Shown in pieces: positions 1 through 11,993 of a stretch of 64,000 bases of DNA. The stretch is taken from positions 4,516,434-4,580,433 of the forward strand of contig PZJY01000001.1 of the NCBI GenBank assembly GCA_031472005.1, written 5' to 3'. Made by a program: the position numbers and the translations under genes. The notes under the pieces are model-generated. The model ran no database searches. It was not told the origin of the DNA and was given only the letters and a program-made list of their open reading frames with translations. The first letter of the stretch is position 1. Each line of letters opens with the position of its first letter. This stretch comes from Tetracladium setigerum (lineage: Eukaryota > Ascomycota > Leotiomycetes > Helotiales).

Positions 1-1
1 T

Positions 2-234
2 GCACCTGAGGACTTTGTGACATGGCTTGGTCTCTGTTACAAATATGGGGAGTCCAAGTGTCGTGATCCAAGGGACAAGATTTTTGGCCTATATAATGTG
101 GCATCTCCTTGCTGTAGGAACGCTGTGAGCGTTGATTAATCGGCGTCATTGGCCGAAACATACCAGGCGGCGCTTCGACATCACATTCAGAAGCATTCCG
201 ATAGAGCAAGCTGTCTTGGAGATAACGACCTTGT
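2..234 (+). pseudogene. HET-family (heterokaryon incompatibility) fragment, broken
   Basis: Reading from base 2 gives a stretch with the CRDPRDKIFGLYNVAS motif, followed by VD, a stop, then SASLAETYQAALRHH. HET-domain proteins carry C-x-DPRDKI(F/Y)GL and then a VDY-S..E.Y.. segment after the HET core, so the stop (TAA at 137-139) sits exactly where the conserved Tyr codon (TAT or TAC) is expected. A second stop ends the frame at 232-234. The 5' part lies outside the window. I read it as the C-terminal part of a decayed HET gene; family assignment rests on the motif only. Confidence 0.6.
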
Positions 235-1549
235 TCTTCACAAATAACAGCAATTCCACCAAAGTCTTGGGATATCAGTGAAGCTGTGCAGAGAAAGTGC
301 AGCGTTGCAAGATCTCTGTGACGGTTCGTTGACAACGACCCAAATAAGCGGCAGAATCAGGGGCAAAATCGTATGTATCAGTCCTTCTTTGAATGGCAAA
401 GATACTGCTTTGAGTCCGCCTCCATTGCACCGGTTGTCTGATGTAAACATATGCAAACTTTGATTCATCGGGCACTTCCTTGAAAAGGGCGGCCTTGAGA
501 ACCCTCAGTCTCGTGAAATTAACCTCGTTGCCTCTTTCTCTGAGACATATGCACAAACTATTGGGGCTGTATATCGAGCCAAGTCATCCTTCAATATTGA
601 AATAAGTCACCTGCATTCTGCAGAAAAAAAGGGATTACAATTACGACTTGCGGCTGGACACAATAGTGGAAGCAATAAATGGAACCGCTCAGGCGCGAGG
701 ATTGAGACCAGAGTTCAAGATAATCCTATAATCTTTAGGCTCCACTAGGTTTTCAGCCATGCAAAAAAGACTGTGGATGGAGGAAACAATAGCGGCTGTA
801 GAATAGCACTTGAACAGTCAGGCTAATATATCGAGTTGAGTCCTCTTTCACTGTAACTCTTGAAGGCTGTATCAGCAACCCCAGACACTTGAATAGCAGT
901 TCTTATCGCCCTTTCCTTACTAACCTTATTAAGTACTGAGATGATACTCCTGACAACACACAGGTAAAACAGCTTTTTCGAGAGATAAAGAGACCGAGAC
1001 CTTAGAACAGGAGACTTAGTAGCAGTTCCTGAAATTTATTTTATTTATATCTTCTCAATAACTAAGCTTCGAAAAGTTTATAGAATACATAGAACATCAC
1101 AAGAAGTTTCCTGACCATAATCTCTCTTAGACGAGACTCGAAGATATAGTATTTGCAGTTATAATCCGGTCGCCCTGGTTCCCAATTTAATTCTTACAAA
1201 ACTCTACACGAAGAAATATACTAGATAATTCAATTAGCCATAACTATCATGTTAATTCATTCAACCTTTCTCGTTCTCAGCTCAGTAGTTAAGAAACTGA
1301 AGATGCTTATCTTCGCAAGATAGTTATGCCCTCAAGTAAAACGTCAACATTTCGATGGGGGTCTTGGCATGCCTTGGGTGCAGTTGATTACTAAGCACCC
1401 TCCTTGCTGTATGAAAATTTCAGTTGGAGAGATATGTCTTCAAAGAAACAATCATATACAAAGCAGCCAAATCTTCTCTTAATGAGGTGAGCAACCTCAA
1501 ATTCAATCTCATACGCCACAGGCTCGCGAAGAATCCATCAAAAGTCAAA
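235..1549. other. Intergenic, AT-rich, no gene seen
   Basis: I see no supported coding region here. The stretch from about 720 to 1400 is rich in TA and TT and has no long open frame, which suits old RIP-degraded repeat DNA, but no transposon motif can be read. Confidence 0.4.
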
Positions 1550-2964
1550 ATGAGCAAATATGTCCGACAAGAAAAATCTCTTCGCAAACATCCTGTTGCT
1601 TCAAGCGCTACCTCTCCCAGACGACCTCCCACAGTCGCTGCGGCCCCAAAGAACGACCTGGTAAGATATAGAACTCTCTGAATGTAAAAACTTTCCAGAT
1701 TAAGTCTCAGATTCAAGACAAATCCAAATTAAACTCTCTTTCCCTCCTTTGCAGCGCGGCGAAGTTGTACTGACGCCCACATACAGGTTGGAAGGGGCCT
1801 GGATTCATCAAGAAGTCGTCGGGATTGAAGCAGCAGTCTCAAAATGCTCAATCTTCACGCGTGGTCGCTCCTGAGCAAGAGCAGCAACTTTCCGTGGAGT
1901 CTCAACAATTACTCCTTGATGTGTTTCGCACAGCACTGCCCATTTGTCAGGATTATGAGTTTCTGAAAGTAACTCTTCACGAAATCAGAGTCGCAATCTC
2001 AAAGGGAGACTACGAAACAGCATTCTCACGATCTGATTGGCTGGGCGCATATGCTGTGAGATGGTGTCCCCATAGGGCATTATGCTACGCCAATGTTGTT
2101 CTGGAAATGGGTGATAAATTTCCGGAAGAGCGATGGTTCAAAGACTTTCTCGGAACACGGGCGAAAGAATCTGGCGACACAGACTCTTTGAGAGCTACCA
2201 ATCTTACAGAACAGATTCCAACGGTGGTCTGTTTTGGAGGAGGTGCTGCTGAGATTATGACGTTTGCAGCCTTGTTGCGCCACCATCGATCTCAATCATC
2301 AACTGCCGATGCGGCAAGTTTCGACTCGAAGATATCTAACAAATACCTAGAGTCAGGATCACGACCATCGTTGCCAGATTTAAGTCTTCTTCTTATCGAT
2401 TTGGCGGATTGGACAACAGTTGTATCAGCTCTTGACTTAGGGCTCAAAACACCGCCACCGCTCTCCAAATACGCAAGTCAAAGAGCTATAGACAATAGTT
2501 CCGCTTTCATCCCGCCGAGCTCATTACATACGAGTTTGAAGCAGAGTAATATCCTCACAACTACCCATACAGACTTAGTCGAAATGGTCGGATTACAGCC
2601 GTCTCTCGTGACTCTGTTCTTCACACTTACCGATCTAAACAACTCGTCGACTGCTAAAGCAGCAGCTTTTCTACTCAAATTAACCCTTGCCTCACCTTGT
2701 GGTAGTCTGCTGTTAATTATCGATAAAGCTGATGTGCCGGACACAATTGTTGTCAATAACGATACCAGCTCCAATAAAGCCCGGTATTCGACGCACCAAC
2801 TGCTGGACCACGTCCTGTTGGAGGAACACAATACCGGGGTAAAGGGAAGCTGGGAACAGTTGGTTCGGGATCAGCACCGATCGTTCAAGCTGAACGAGGC
2901 ACTTAAATTCCCTGTTAGCCTAGATAACTTCACATTTCAAGTTCATCTTTTTAGGAAGCGGTAA
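1550..2964 (+). CDS. BMT6: Bmt6-like 25S rRNA uridine methyltransferase (SAM-dependent)
   Basis: The main exon encodes a Methyltransf_34-type protein. It has the N-terminal QQLLLDVF helix, the AVRWCPHRALCYANV block, the SAM-binding strand VVCFGGGAAEIMTFAAL, the acidic LLLIDLADW strand, and the C-terminal VQVHLFRKR-like end. Family members methylate N3 of a uridine in 25S rRNA in the nucleolus. A start at 1550 (MSKYVRQEK, basic N-terminus), a GTAAGA donor at 1661 and an acceptor after CATACAG at 1786 give exon 2 as VGRGPGFIKKSSGLK, but only if the GGGG at 1793-1796 is one base longer. Without that base exon 2 is out of frame. With it the protein is about 429 aa. This is likely a housekeeping gene, so an assembly error is more plausible than a dead gene. 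Domain call is secure; the 5' model is an inference. Confidence 0.75.
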
Positions 2965-3948
2965 TAGAAAACAAAATCGAAGTATTGAATAGTAAGCGAT
3001 CTGTTGAACGGCAGAATGTCTTGGCATCAGGAGCTCTATTACTCAAGAGACTACTATAAGGATACCTAAACTCCTGCACTTTAGGTGTAGGCCTATGCTT
3101 TTTGGGTCGATACGATCCCACTTGCGGAACCTAATTGGAAGATTGCCACTAATTTAGTCTTTTTCGTCCCCTTCGCATGCAGGATTGAATCCGAAAATAC
3201 CTCAGCAATAAGGTATTGTTATTAAAATTCCGTTGAAGAAAGAGTTTTGACCGCCGGTCGTTGTTGAACGTAACATCGTCCGAATTTTAGAAGTTTTCCT
3301 CTTATTTTCAACATTTCATTTTCGGCCGAGCAATGTAATTGCGTTTCTTTCGAGGATTTTAGATCTTCAGAAACGTGTCACATCCTTTCCGTCTTAGTCT
3401 TTAAATAGTGGGGTGGCCGAGGAGCGCGTCCCACTGATTTTGGGTTCAGCACAGCCTGTGAAATTTCGCTAAATTTCGCGTTAAAATCATTAGCGTACTG
3501 CAACAGATGACACAAGGACAGGATGTGAAGATACAACCTGTCAGAGATGGTTAGTGACCGATTACCAACTACTCCTCTATTGTCCACTTAGATAGTAGAT
3601 ATTCATTCCAACAAGGACCACAAGGGAAATCAGAGCAAGAAGAATCAGGCTACAGCCGTTCAAAAAAGATGCCCTGAGTATTGCTTGTTTTGCGGCTGAT
3701 ACCTTTGAGTCAGTGGCGTCTTTTGAATCAAATCACAAGAAACAAACTCAAATCGACCAATCTAGAGCTTAAGCCAAGACCGTAAAAGTGCCATCTCGAG
3801 ATTAGCTTGACTTCGTTGGGCCGCCCCTCATCAGCTGCATGGCCCCATCTCTCCCATGTTCTGTTGATGGGATTTCGGTTTGTGTCAACCTTCTTGTTCA
3901 AAAATATTTCCTTTACGACCCATACGCGTAGAGCAATTCACACAAATA
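2965..3948. other. Intergenic, nothing recognised
   Basis: Spacer between the methyltransferase stop and the signal peptide of the next gene. Short frames on both strands lack any family motif. Confidence 0.4.
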
Positions 3949-5441
3949 ATGAGAGCTTCCCTTCTGGGCTGGACGCTCAGTCTTTGCGCGTGGGTTGGTT
4001 TGGTTGTAGGTATGTTGTACAGCCGCTTTCCCCAACAAGATGATTAGACTTCACACTTTCTTGCGATACTGGGTAGCTAATAAACACCACTATCTTCACA
4101 GGTCAATTAAACGACGCATCAAGCTTCGGTTCCATAGCATCTGGAGCAATCTCTTTTGCAGGAGCCTCATCCGCAGAGTCTTTAGCTACCCCCATATTAA
4201 CTGCAGGTGCCTCCTCCATAGCTACTGCAATCTCCGCATTCTCTGGACCAGGGACTATCAATTGCCTCGCCCCAACCCTTACAATCACTGCTCAATCTGA
4301 CGCTTTCACAATCGAGAAAATCTGCACCACTGTTGAGACTCTCCTCATCGCCCCGGGCGCCGAATCCATCACCCTTGAATTCCTCAAACAGATCAACGGG
4401 AATCTCCTTATTGAAAACGTTCCCATACTCACCAATTTCCGTGCCTTTCTACTCTCCACTGTTTTTGGCCACATTTCAATACGCAACGCCTCTATACTAA
4501 ATGAACTCTCTTTTCCTGTTCTGGCGGGTATTGGGACAGGCGGATTTATTTTGAAGGATAATCCTGTAATCACCGAACTTGAGCTACCGGCACTTCTCGC
4601 TACTAACGGATCAATTACGATCTCCAACAATTCCGCCTTGACAGATATAAGTTTCCCAGTTTTGAAAGAGGTTGAGAAAGATGCTACTTTCTTTGGGTCA
4701 TTTGATGCGTATGTTTCCCTTCTAACCCTATCTCTTCATCTAAATATCACGTCAAGTCTCACTATCGTTTTTTTTTGGAGATCTGATACAGCAGCTAATT
4801 GGTGCTTTTTGGTTGTATATAGACTAGCCATGCCAACTATCAGTTATATCAGAGGAAACCTCAACATCTCCAGCACTTTATCGCTAGACTGCAGTATCTA
4901 CTATGTATATCACCGCTTGATCACAAAGGGATCTTATGCATGTGCTGCTAATGCCGCTGCTGTCGTGATTCCAAGTTCCACAAACTCAGGAAATACGACA
5001 TCTGGATCGGGTGCTTCTGGATTGGCTACTCCCGAATCAAGTGCAAATGATCCTGGTAGTAGAGGGGGATTGGGTATGGGTGCAAAAATTGGTCTCGGTG
5101 TCGGCATACCAGTTGTTGTGCTTCTTTTCGGCGCAGTGGGGTTTTTTGCGTTCGGGAAGAAGAGAAAAAACAAGGAGAGCAAAACGTCAAATGATAATAA
5201 TGGAAGAGTGGAGATGGTGGGACAAGAAGGAGAAGTGGTTAAGTCGCATCTAAGTACAGCTGAGATGTCGAATGGAGGCCATCATGAGAAGACGGAGTTA
5301 TCTGGGGGAGATGTAGAGAAGAAGGTTTATCTTGAGATAGGAGATGGGAATGGGAATAGGAGGGAAGAGAGGGCTGAACTTTCAGACTTTGGTGGAGGGC
5401 CAGTGGCAGAGGCTCACGAGCTTTCTGGTGTTGGATATTGA
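3949..5441 (+). CDS. Ecm33/Sps2-like cell-surface protein with a C-terminal membrane anchor
   Basis: Three exons: 3949-4009, 4102-4708 and 4823-5441, with clean GT..AG introns in consistent phase, giving 428 aa. Residues 1-21 (MRASLLGWTLSLCAWVGLVVG) are a signal peptide. The middle (about 90-260) has receptor-L-domain-like leucine-rich repeats of the Ecm33 type: INGNLLIENVPILTNF, ISIRNASILNELSFP, FILKDNPVITELELPAL, SITISNNSALTDISFP. A Ser/Thr/Gly-rich linker follows, then one membrane helix (IGLGVGIPVVVLLFGAVGFF) and an acidic, Gly- and Glu-rich cytoplasmic tail. Ecm33 proteins shape the fungal cell wall and are usually GPI-anchored. This one has a true transmembrane helix and a ~100-residue tail instead, a layout seen in wall-sensor-like proteins. 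Role in signalling is inference. Confidence 0.8.
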
Positions 5442-6382
5442 GCGATTGCGGTAGCTTATCGCCGTTGACCTCTCTGAATCGTTCATCAACTTGATAATTT
5501 AAATGATGATACAGTCCCAAGACGCCAATTTCCCCCCATCCCCCCTTTGTAATGGCCAATTGACGATGGTATTTAGAGTGTTTATACGGGGAAAATAAGA
5601 GAATGATATTAGATATAATGCCTGTTTTTTCCAAGAAGACATTATGTAATGGAGAAAATGGAAAGTTTAGGGGTTTAGACCGACCAAATCTCGTGCTAAG
5701 GCGGGGCGGGGCCGGGAGGGAGCGGGAATTTCCCGTACAGGGACAGTTGAGTTAAGGACTTTTAATGGGGGGGTTCGGCGTTCGGGGTTATCTTCTGTTT
5801 TAACCCTTCTAAGAAGCCTGCCAAGATAGCCTATGAATAAGGGGACTGTCGCCAAGAACAGCTTTCAAAATTGAACCGCTGGCCCTTGGACAACATTTTG
5901 TTAGGTAGTTGCCTTAGGCAGCAGCGGGATAAACCCATGGAGTCAAAACTCCTAGAGGCAAATACTACGATAGTATCCACAAGTCCAAGTTGAGTGTTCC
6001 ATATCTTTCGAAATGCACTCAAAATTAAGCTTCAAATTAATTGATACGGTCGCATGACACTTACTACACCTCTTGGCAACAAGAGAATACCCAAGTACCC
6101 AGGTTTGGCACGAAGAGAAATGACGAGCAAACTTTCTTTGAGAACGCTCTTCGGTCGCAATGTCTGTTCGCTGGAGTTTGAGATTTTAAAATCGGAGACA
6201 CGAACACCATACAGTATGATCCCTTGCCAAACAGTACTTGAGACTTTCTCAGTCGGTAAAGCTATATAAACAACCATCTCTTCGTCTCCAGACATGTTCT
6301 TCACCCTCCTTCATCATCTCAAGTCGCTCACTCGCTTCATCCTCCCGCTCTTTCCATCAACAATCCTTTCCAGACCGTCATC
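5442..6382. other. Intergenic; promoter of the secreted-protein gene
   Basis: No gene supported. A pyrimidine-rich tract (TCACCCTCC.. TCCTCCCGCTCTTTCC, about 6300-6360) lies just before the ATG at 6383, typical of highly expressed fungal promoters. Confidence 0.35.
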
Positions 6383-6994
6383 ATGCAGTTCCCCCAAATC
6401 GCAAGCACCATCCTCGCCTTTGCCGCAATCGCCAACTCGGCCACCCTGCCGGTTCACACGGAAGCCGAATTTACCGTCAATGTTCCGGGCGAGTCTCCCA
6501 TCTCTAAACGTCAGAGTCTCCTGGTCGCCGGTTCCGGTGGTACTCGCACTGCCTCGGGTAGTGCGAGCCTTCAAGTGAGCGTCTCGTGCGGTACAATTTA
6601 TGCCAGCAACTTCGATAGCGCTGCTGGCGGATGTGTCATGAGAACGGTAAGTGTCTCGAGCAACTTTGGCTATTACACGAGCTAACGAACTTTCTAGTCG
6701 GGGTTCTTCGCGGGTTGTGATGGATGCGAGTATAGGGGTGACTTTGGGAAGTTCGATGTCACACTATCTGCAAAATGTGGAAATGCAGGAATTACGATCA
6801 ATGGAAGCCCTGGAGCATACGAAGGTGGAGATATCGGAGAGGCCCCCCTTGGGGCCGCACCGACTGCTTGGGAGTCAGAGGAGGGACGACTTATGAAATC
6901 AACATCTGTGCAGCAGATGGATGGAGACTCGCCCGTTGCTAGAGTGATCAGTTCTCTCCAAGAGGGCTGTAATCGCGATCGAGGAGAGTCGTAG
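6383..6994 (+). CDS. Small secreted cysteine-rich protein (probable frameshift near 6851)
   Basis: Exon 1 6383-6646 starts MQFPQIASTILAFAAIANSA, a clear signal peptide, followed by a pro-region ending in a Kex2-like KR site (SPISKRQ). An intron at 6647-6697 leads into exon 2 (SGFFAGCDGCEYRGDFGKFD). As read the frame ends at 6994 (186 aa). If the GGGG at 6851-6854 had one more G, the frame would instead run GEAPLGGRTDCLGVRGG and finish ICAADGWRLARC at the stop 6940-6942. That gives eight cysteines in the mature part, a natural end for a disulphide-rich secreted protein. I think the second version is correct. No homologue recognised; an effector-like or antimicrobial role is speculation. Confidence 0.65.
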
Positions 6995-7728
6995 CCAAGT
7001 CTCACTCCTCGGCTAACTCAGAAGGTCACAGCGGTTGTAACTGGTTCCTGGGTGGAATGGATAGTTTTGAAGAGGAGTGTGTGGTTCTTTGGAGTGGGAA
7101 TGTAGAAATAGCATTAGAATACTAGAATTCAACACTATATTCGCTATAGTAAATGAGGAGACATGCAACTCTCTTATAACGGTGTCAACTTCGTCCTTGA
7201 ACTCATAGTTAAACACTTTGGGCTCAGCCCTTAGTAAGTGCACGGTACATTTCCGTCTGAGCAAATCTCTGTCATGGCTTCTACTATTTCCTCCTTTCGG
7301 CTCGCTAATTTGTCTCTGACGAAAAAGCATTTGACTTGCTACGAAAGTTTTTTACCTTGTATTTTTGTGTTTTTAAGAGAGTCTTTCAATGGGTATGAGA
7401 CTTTGAAGGGAGTACGGCGGAGAAGCTAAGGAATAAGCTAAGGAATGGAGGCCACGGCCCTGCCAAGTATGTAAGCTCGTATTCTCAAAGCATGATGTCG
7501 CACACAGATATTTTGTACATAGCCAAAATAGCCTTAGTTTTCTGCCTGCAGTTTAGTAATAGTTTTACCCATTAGGGCATCTTTGCCGGCCGCCTTTGGT
7601 ACATGGATCGAAAGCCATCGAGGTCCATCTCAGGACCAGTCCCTAATCTCTGTGATGAACGGAGAAGACTTACAAACAATCTGTCCTCCTTTGAACTGAT
7701 CCCAGGACATCCTTCAGAACTATCCTTA
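6995..7728. other. Intergenic, nothing supported
   Basis: No coding region with motif support. The 7560-7728 part may belong to the decayed NACHT gene that follows on the minus strand. Confidence 0.3.
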
Positions 7729-8095
7729 TCACATCTTATAGCCACTCAGACTTGATATCAACGTAGAATGTGGTATCCATCGTCTTCTTGAGAGCCTGTT
7801 CGCCTGGCCAGCTCCAAGAGCCCATTCCTGCCCGATTTTTTCATATTGTATTCCAGGAAAAAGAAATGTCATGGTCAATAATCGGAAACGGTATGTTATG
7901 TAGTACAAAATTCTGATGTTCGGCTTGCGGGACACTGTAGATGCCCCACCGAGTTTGAACTTCAGGCCTGCTCGTCAAAAAGACGCGAAGGCGGATCGTT
8001 TTTAACGTTCGGGTCTCGGCTAAGAGTTGTATAATCGTTTGAATACTATCCTCACTGTCACAGGAATTACAAGAGTCCTTCTTACTTTGTATCAT
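7729..8095 (-). pseudogene. NACHT/STAND NTPase fragment
   Basis: On the minus strand the frame 8095-7841 reads CDSEDSIQTIIQLLAE, then RLRVFLTSRPEVQ and AEHQNFVLHNI. This matches the Walker B region and the following fLTSRPE sensor of fungal NACHT-type NLR proteins (normally DALDECD before it). A second frame, 7935-7729, continues with QEWALGAG, also typical of the region that follows, so at least one frameshift separates them. The usual DALDEC has become DSCNSC. No Walker A is present; transposon debris starts right beside the break. It is a relic of an incompatibility/immune receptor gene. Confidence 0.6.
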
Positions 8096-8119
8096 ACTAA
8101 GGTGAAGGTGAAGGCTTTA

Positions 8120-8460
8120 CGCAAGAGAAGTATGCCGAACAGATCTTACGAGGGCTATAAATGGAAGTTTTTAGGCAGCTTGGCAACGACTTCTGTATTG
8201 AGGACTATAGTAATGTCCATGAAAAATCTGATACGAAGAAGAATAAGGGGCATGTAATGCAGTACTATTAGAATGCCATTTTAATTCGACTAGCTGGCCT
8301 CCTTGCTCTCCGGATCTCAATCCTGTTGAGATTTGACACTTAGTATTCTAGGCTTAAATGAATACTGAAAAGAGTGAATAGCACTGCATTTATAAAGCTG
8401 TACGAAAAGCTGTATTTGACCTGAGTGATGCGACTAATATTTTTATAGAGGTCTGCACTC
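8120..8460 (+). mobile_element. Tc1/mariner-like transposase remnant 1
   Basis: The plus strand carries AEQILRGL, a stop, MEVFRQLGNDF, and in another frame WPPCSPDLNPVE (about 8295-8330), the hallmark of Tc1/mariner DDE transposases. Stops and a frame change show it is dead. It abuts the NACHT fragment on the opposite strand, which suggests insertion into that gene. Ends and terminal repeats could not be identified. Confidence 0.65.
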
Positions 8461-8659
8461 CCTACTCATGGGCTCTTCTGCATCACCCTCGCAACCCTGT
8501 TTCTCCCCCCGACTCTGACGTAGGCATGACCCTAACGTAGGCCCTATGGCCGTCTAATAAAGAATACCTGGTTTAACTGTACCGTAACCTGTATATCCGT
8601 ACAAAGACCCGTGTGAATTATCCGTACAGAAACCTTAAGCGAGACAGGAAGTGAAGGTG

Positions 8660-8830
8660 CTAAGCGAGGTGCAACAAATCCAATCGAGAATATATGGAGG
8701 GTTCTAAAGCAGAAATTAAGGAATTGGAAACCGTACGGAGGCTAGACTCTTTTAGATTTGAAGCAAGCAATGGTTGATATTTGAGAGAAGGAGATCTCTG
8801 TGAAAGGATGGCCTTCAAGCTGGTGAATGT
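8660..8830 (+). mobile_element. Tc1/mariner-like transposase remnant 2 (C-terminal part)
   Basis: The plus strand reads NPIENIWRVLKQKLRNWKP, then, past a stop, TLLDLKQAMVDI, a stop, EKEIS. This is the C-terminal part of a Tc1-like transposase just after the catalytic Glu of NPIE. Because remnant 1 also ends at NPVE some 350 bases upstream, these are two separate copies or one rearranged copy. Stops sit where TGG is expected, consistent with RIP. Confidence 0.6.
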
Positions 8831-9809
8831 AAATTAAAGCAGTTTCACCTACAACACCTACTCGAGCAAAATCGATTATCAATCCATAAAAAATTGCAGA
8901 GATAGCAGCCACAATACGAGGTAACAACATCCCATTTGACATCTTATCTACTTGGCCAAGAGTTTCAAAAGAAAACATGTGAGGTAATAGGTCGTGCCAA
9001 GGAATTCAATACGAGATACAGTACGGGGAGTACGCGTCCCATTCGAAGGAGTTATCGCGATTGTGTACGGATTGCATATTGTCTTTGTCTTACCACTAAA
9101 TCTGCTACCCGAGACCTCTCTTTTGTTAACTTTCATTTTCACGCCTAAACCGACACTCGCTTCCCACTTAGTACCGCCATCTCGGCTGACCGCCACATTG
9201 ACGTCCGTCCCACTATTCCTAAGGAGGCACAGTGGTGAAGTATTGCAATCTAAACTTAGCTGTGCAGCGAATGTGACAGCATAGACAAAAGTGCACTAGA
9301 ATTTTGGCCATGTACGAAGTACACAACCCCTAGTCATTACGACGTTAAATGGTGGCGCGGCATTGCAGAAGAGGGGTTGCTTTACTCTAGTAACGTACGT
9401 CTATATCTGTGCTGCGTTGACGTCTATGTAACTCTACTAAAGTGCAGCCGTGGACTTAGGTGAATATCGATTGAGTTTTACATTCGGAACCTTTCTCGAG
9501 TGAGCAGATTCATTCAGAAGATATAGAGAGCATTCAACAATCAAGTTCTAAGCAGCGGTCAAAAATGGGATCCCAGCCGAGTTGAATTAAGTGATTTAGG
9601 CTAATTGCTAAATCACTCAAACCTAGATGAGCCTACAATGCGGCACAGATGCATAAATCGCAGGGTTACTCATGCACTATCCTGTTTGAGTTTTTATCAT
9701 ACAGATCTGCGGGTATATAAAGGCTCTTTCAACCTGTCTCTTCTTTCTTTTTTTCCCCTCTGATATCTACCCTAGTTCTCCACTTTCACAGAGTTCGTTG
9801 TCGCCTACA
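8831..9809. other. Intergenic, no gene supported; likely promoter near 9700
   Basis: Short frames on both strands have no recognisable motif. A TATATAAA box (9714-9721) followed by a pyrimidine tract (TCTCTTCTTTCTTTTTTTCC, 9738-9757) sits 50-100 bases before the next ATG and is a plausible core promoter. Confidence 0.4.
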
Positions 9810-10410
9810 ATGCAGTTCACCGTATTGACTTTTACCCTCCTCAGTTCTCTAGTATCAGCTCGAGACTTTACCTTTTGGAACGATGCCTACTTGCAAGGAG
9901 CTACTCATAGGGAGACACGTTGGGACGATGGCGTTTGCTGTATGTTATACCTCTTCTTAACAATCTATAGTCATCAACTAATTAATAACAACACAGGGAA
10001 TTTAAATGGTAAAGGCGACCAAGCAAGCTCTGTAGCAGGCAACGGATGCACTACATTCTACCGGTAAGAATGTTATCTATGGCTTGAGAAATAGATTTGG
10101 CTTACTAATATAACACAACTAGGGAGCGTGACTGCAATGGGGCCAGCTGGAATAATTGGGGTCGTGCAGATACTGTTCCTGATTTCCTTAATGACCATAT
10201 CTGGTCATTTCGTAACGGTGACTATTGCTGCGATAGCGATGGCCGGGCCAAATGTCTCGTAGCCTGTCAAATTGGCTGTGCCGCTGCAGTCTTAAAACCA
10301 TGCATCGAACAATGCCGTAAGCTTCCTCAATCTTTTATGTCTCCACGTTTTAAATTTAAACTCTTCTAGGTGGTCAATGTAAAGAGCTGTACCATTGTAT
10401 CTCAGGTTAA
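9810..10410 (+). CDS. Small secreted cysteine-rich protein
   Basis: Four exons, 9810-9939, 9997-10063, 10123-10316 and 10370-10410, give 143 aa; all introns are GT..AG and phases agree. MQFTVLTFTLLSSLVSA is a signal peptide. The mature part has many Cys (GNGCTTFY, ERDCNGASW, DYCCDSDGRAKCLVACQIGCAAAV, KPCIEQCRGQCKELYHC), so it is likely disulphide-bonded and exported. Upstream TATA box and pyrimidine tract support expression. No family recognised. The protein shares the general design of fungal effector-like secreted proteins, but function is unknown. Confidence 0.75.
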
Positions 10411-11993
10411 TGGTAGAAAGGCGGGTCTAGAGCTATATAGAAGATTAGGAAAATGGCTATTTTAGTAGCATGAATAATGTCCATCCATGCGTAACGAGAA
10501 ACCACCCGTGGCGAGAAAGTAAAAAAAGATCAAATCTATACTCGGGCTATCTTCAAGATATATTATTATGTAGTAGCAAATGCTACAGTGTGGCAAGCCA
10601 ATGGGTCGTGCCGTTAACGGCATCGGAAGTCGCATTAGCATATTCCCTTACCCTAGCATAACAATTGGTCATTTCTGGCATCGGCGCTTGACTAAGAAAC
10701 TTTGTCTCAATAAGAATATATTGAGATTGTGGTAAAAGTGCGAAGTTCTTCTAGAATTTCCGAATGTGTATGTCTCACGTGACTATTTGGTTCAATGGCA
10801 GAAGTCGTCGCAACCGTCCTCTGCTGTTCCCTCTTTCATGGATCAATTGACAGGATGCTAAAACCGAACATATGATGCAATATCGAAAGAAGTAACGTTT
10901 CCTATCTCTACCCTAAGTTATCGTGCACTCGGGCGACCTTCGACCGAAGCTGACAAAAAACAAGATTTCAATAATCTCTTCCTTGCAACTTTTTGACCTC
11001 AAAACTCAAAGCCTCCTTCTCTCTGATTCTCAGACCTCTTCTCCTATATCCTATTTATTCTAGTCACCCTCTCATACCTCTCGTTTTATTTCTTCTTATG
11101 GCAAGATGACGATTATGCCAACCTTCAATCTTGAGAGGTTGACTACCCCCTACATGGACTTCTGCTCTGTTTTTCTTGACGAGTTGGATATCTTGTGGCG
11201 ATATCGAATCTCTTCCTTTGATGACTCTGAATTTCCCCCTTGACGATTTCGACTCTATATTCTTACCTCCCATTTTTCCCCCTCCCTCTTTGACGACAGC
11301 CTCGCTATGATCACCACCATCTCCTCCTTCGGTCTTTCTCCCTACCTGGACATGTTATGTGCTCAACAAGTTCAACAGGCTCGACAAGTCCAACTAAATT
11401 ACAAATGGTACAATAATCGTGGGCAAGTTGAAAGCTGCCAGGCGCAAAGACGATTGCGGCATAGGCAAAGCCAGTTGCGGAAAAGCTGCTGGCTAATGAT
11501 ATATCCACTTAGATGTTGAATTCTCCTATGAAAGACATTCCAGAGCCGCAATAAAAGTCGGAGGTAATTGAATCCAATTTAAACATCGACCTACCACGAC
11601 TTGAGGACTTTGAATCAAAGGAAGCTATAGAGCTGGCATCGGAGTCAGATACAGTCGAATTTGACTGGAGCACTAGCTCACTCCCTACTATACTGAAAAA
11701 CAACCGTACAGATGGACTTATATTACTTGGATTGAACTTAAATACTGATCTAGGCTAAATGGTCTCCGGTACTTGCTAAGGATTCTCGCCTGCGATCACG
11801 TTTGTAACAAGAGATTAGAGTTGTGACAATATTATTGCTAGTTCTTTAATACTAGCAAGCCTCTAATACTAGTGGATAAGAAAGTAGGGGTTTTAGATAA
11901 TTCTGAGCATTTATTTTAATGTAATAGTGGGGGCATTTAAGGGAACACAGTGACAGAATCCACCCTAAACACTGACATCGACATCGATCAATT
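10411..11993. other. Intergenic, nothing supported
   Basis: A plus-strand frame around 11597-11757 reads LEDFESKEAIELASESD and TVEFDWSTSSLPTIL but has no start, signature or neighbouring exon. The pyrimidine-rich tract at 11030-11110 has no gene behind it that I can support. It may be gene debris. Confidence 0.3.

Noticed and set aside
8742..8978. Minus-strand frame with hydrophobic stretch near 8.9 kb
   Set aside because: Overlaps Tc1 transposase remnant on the opposite strand and has no start or motif beyond it.
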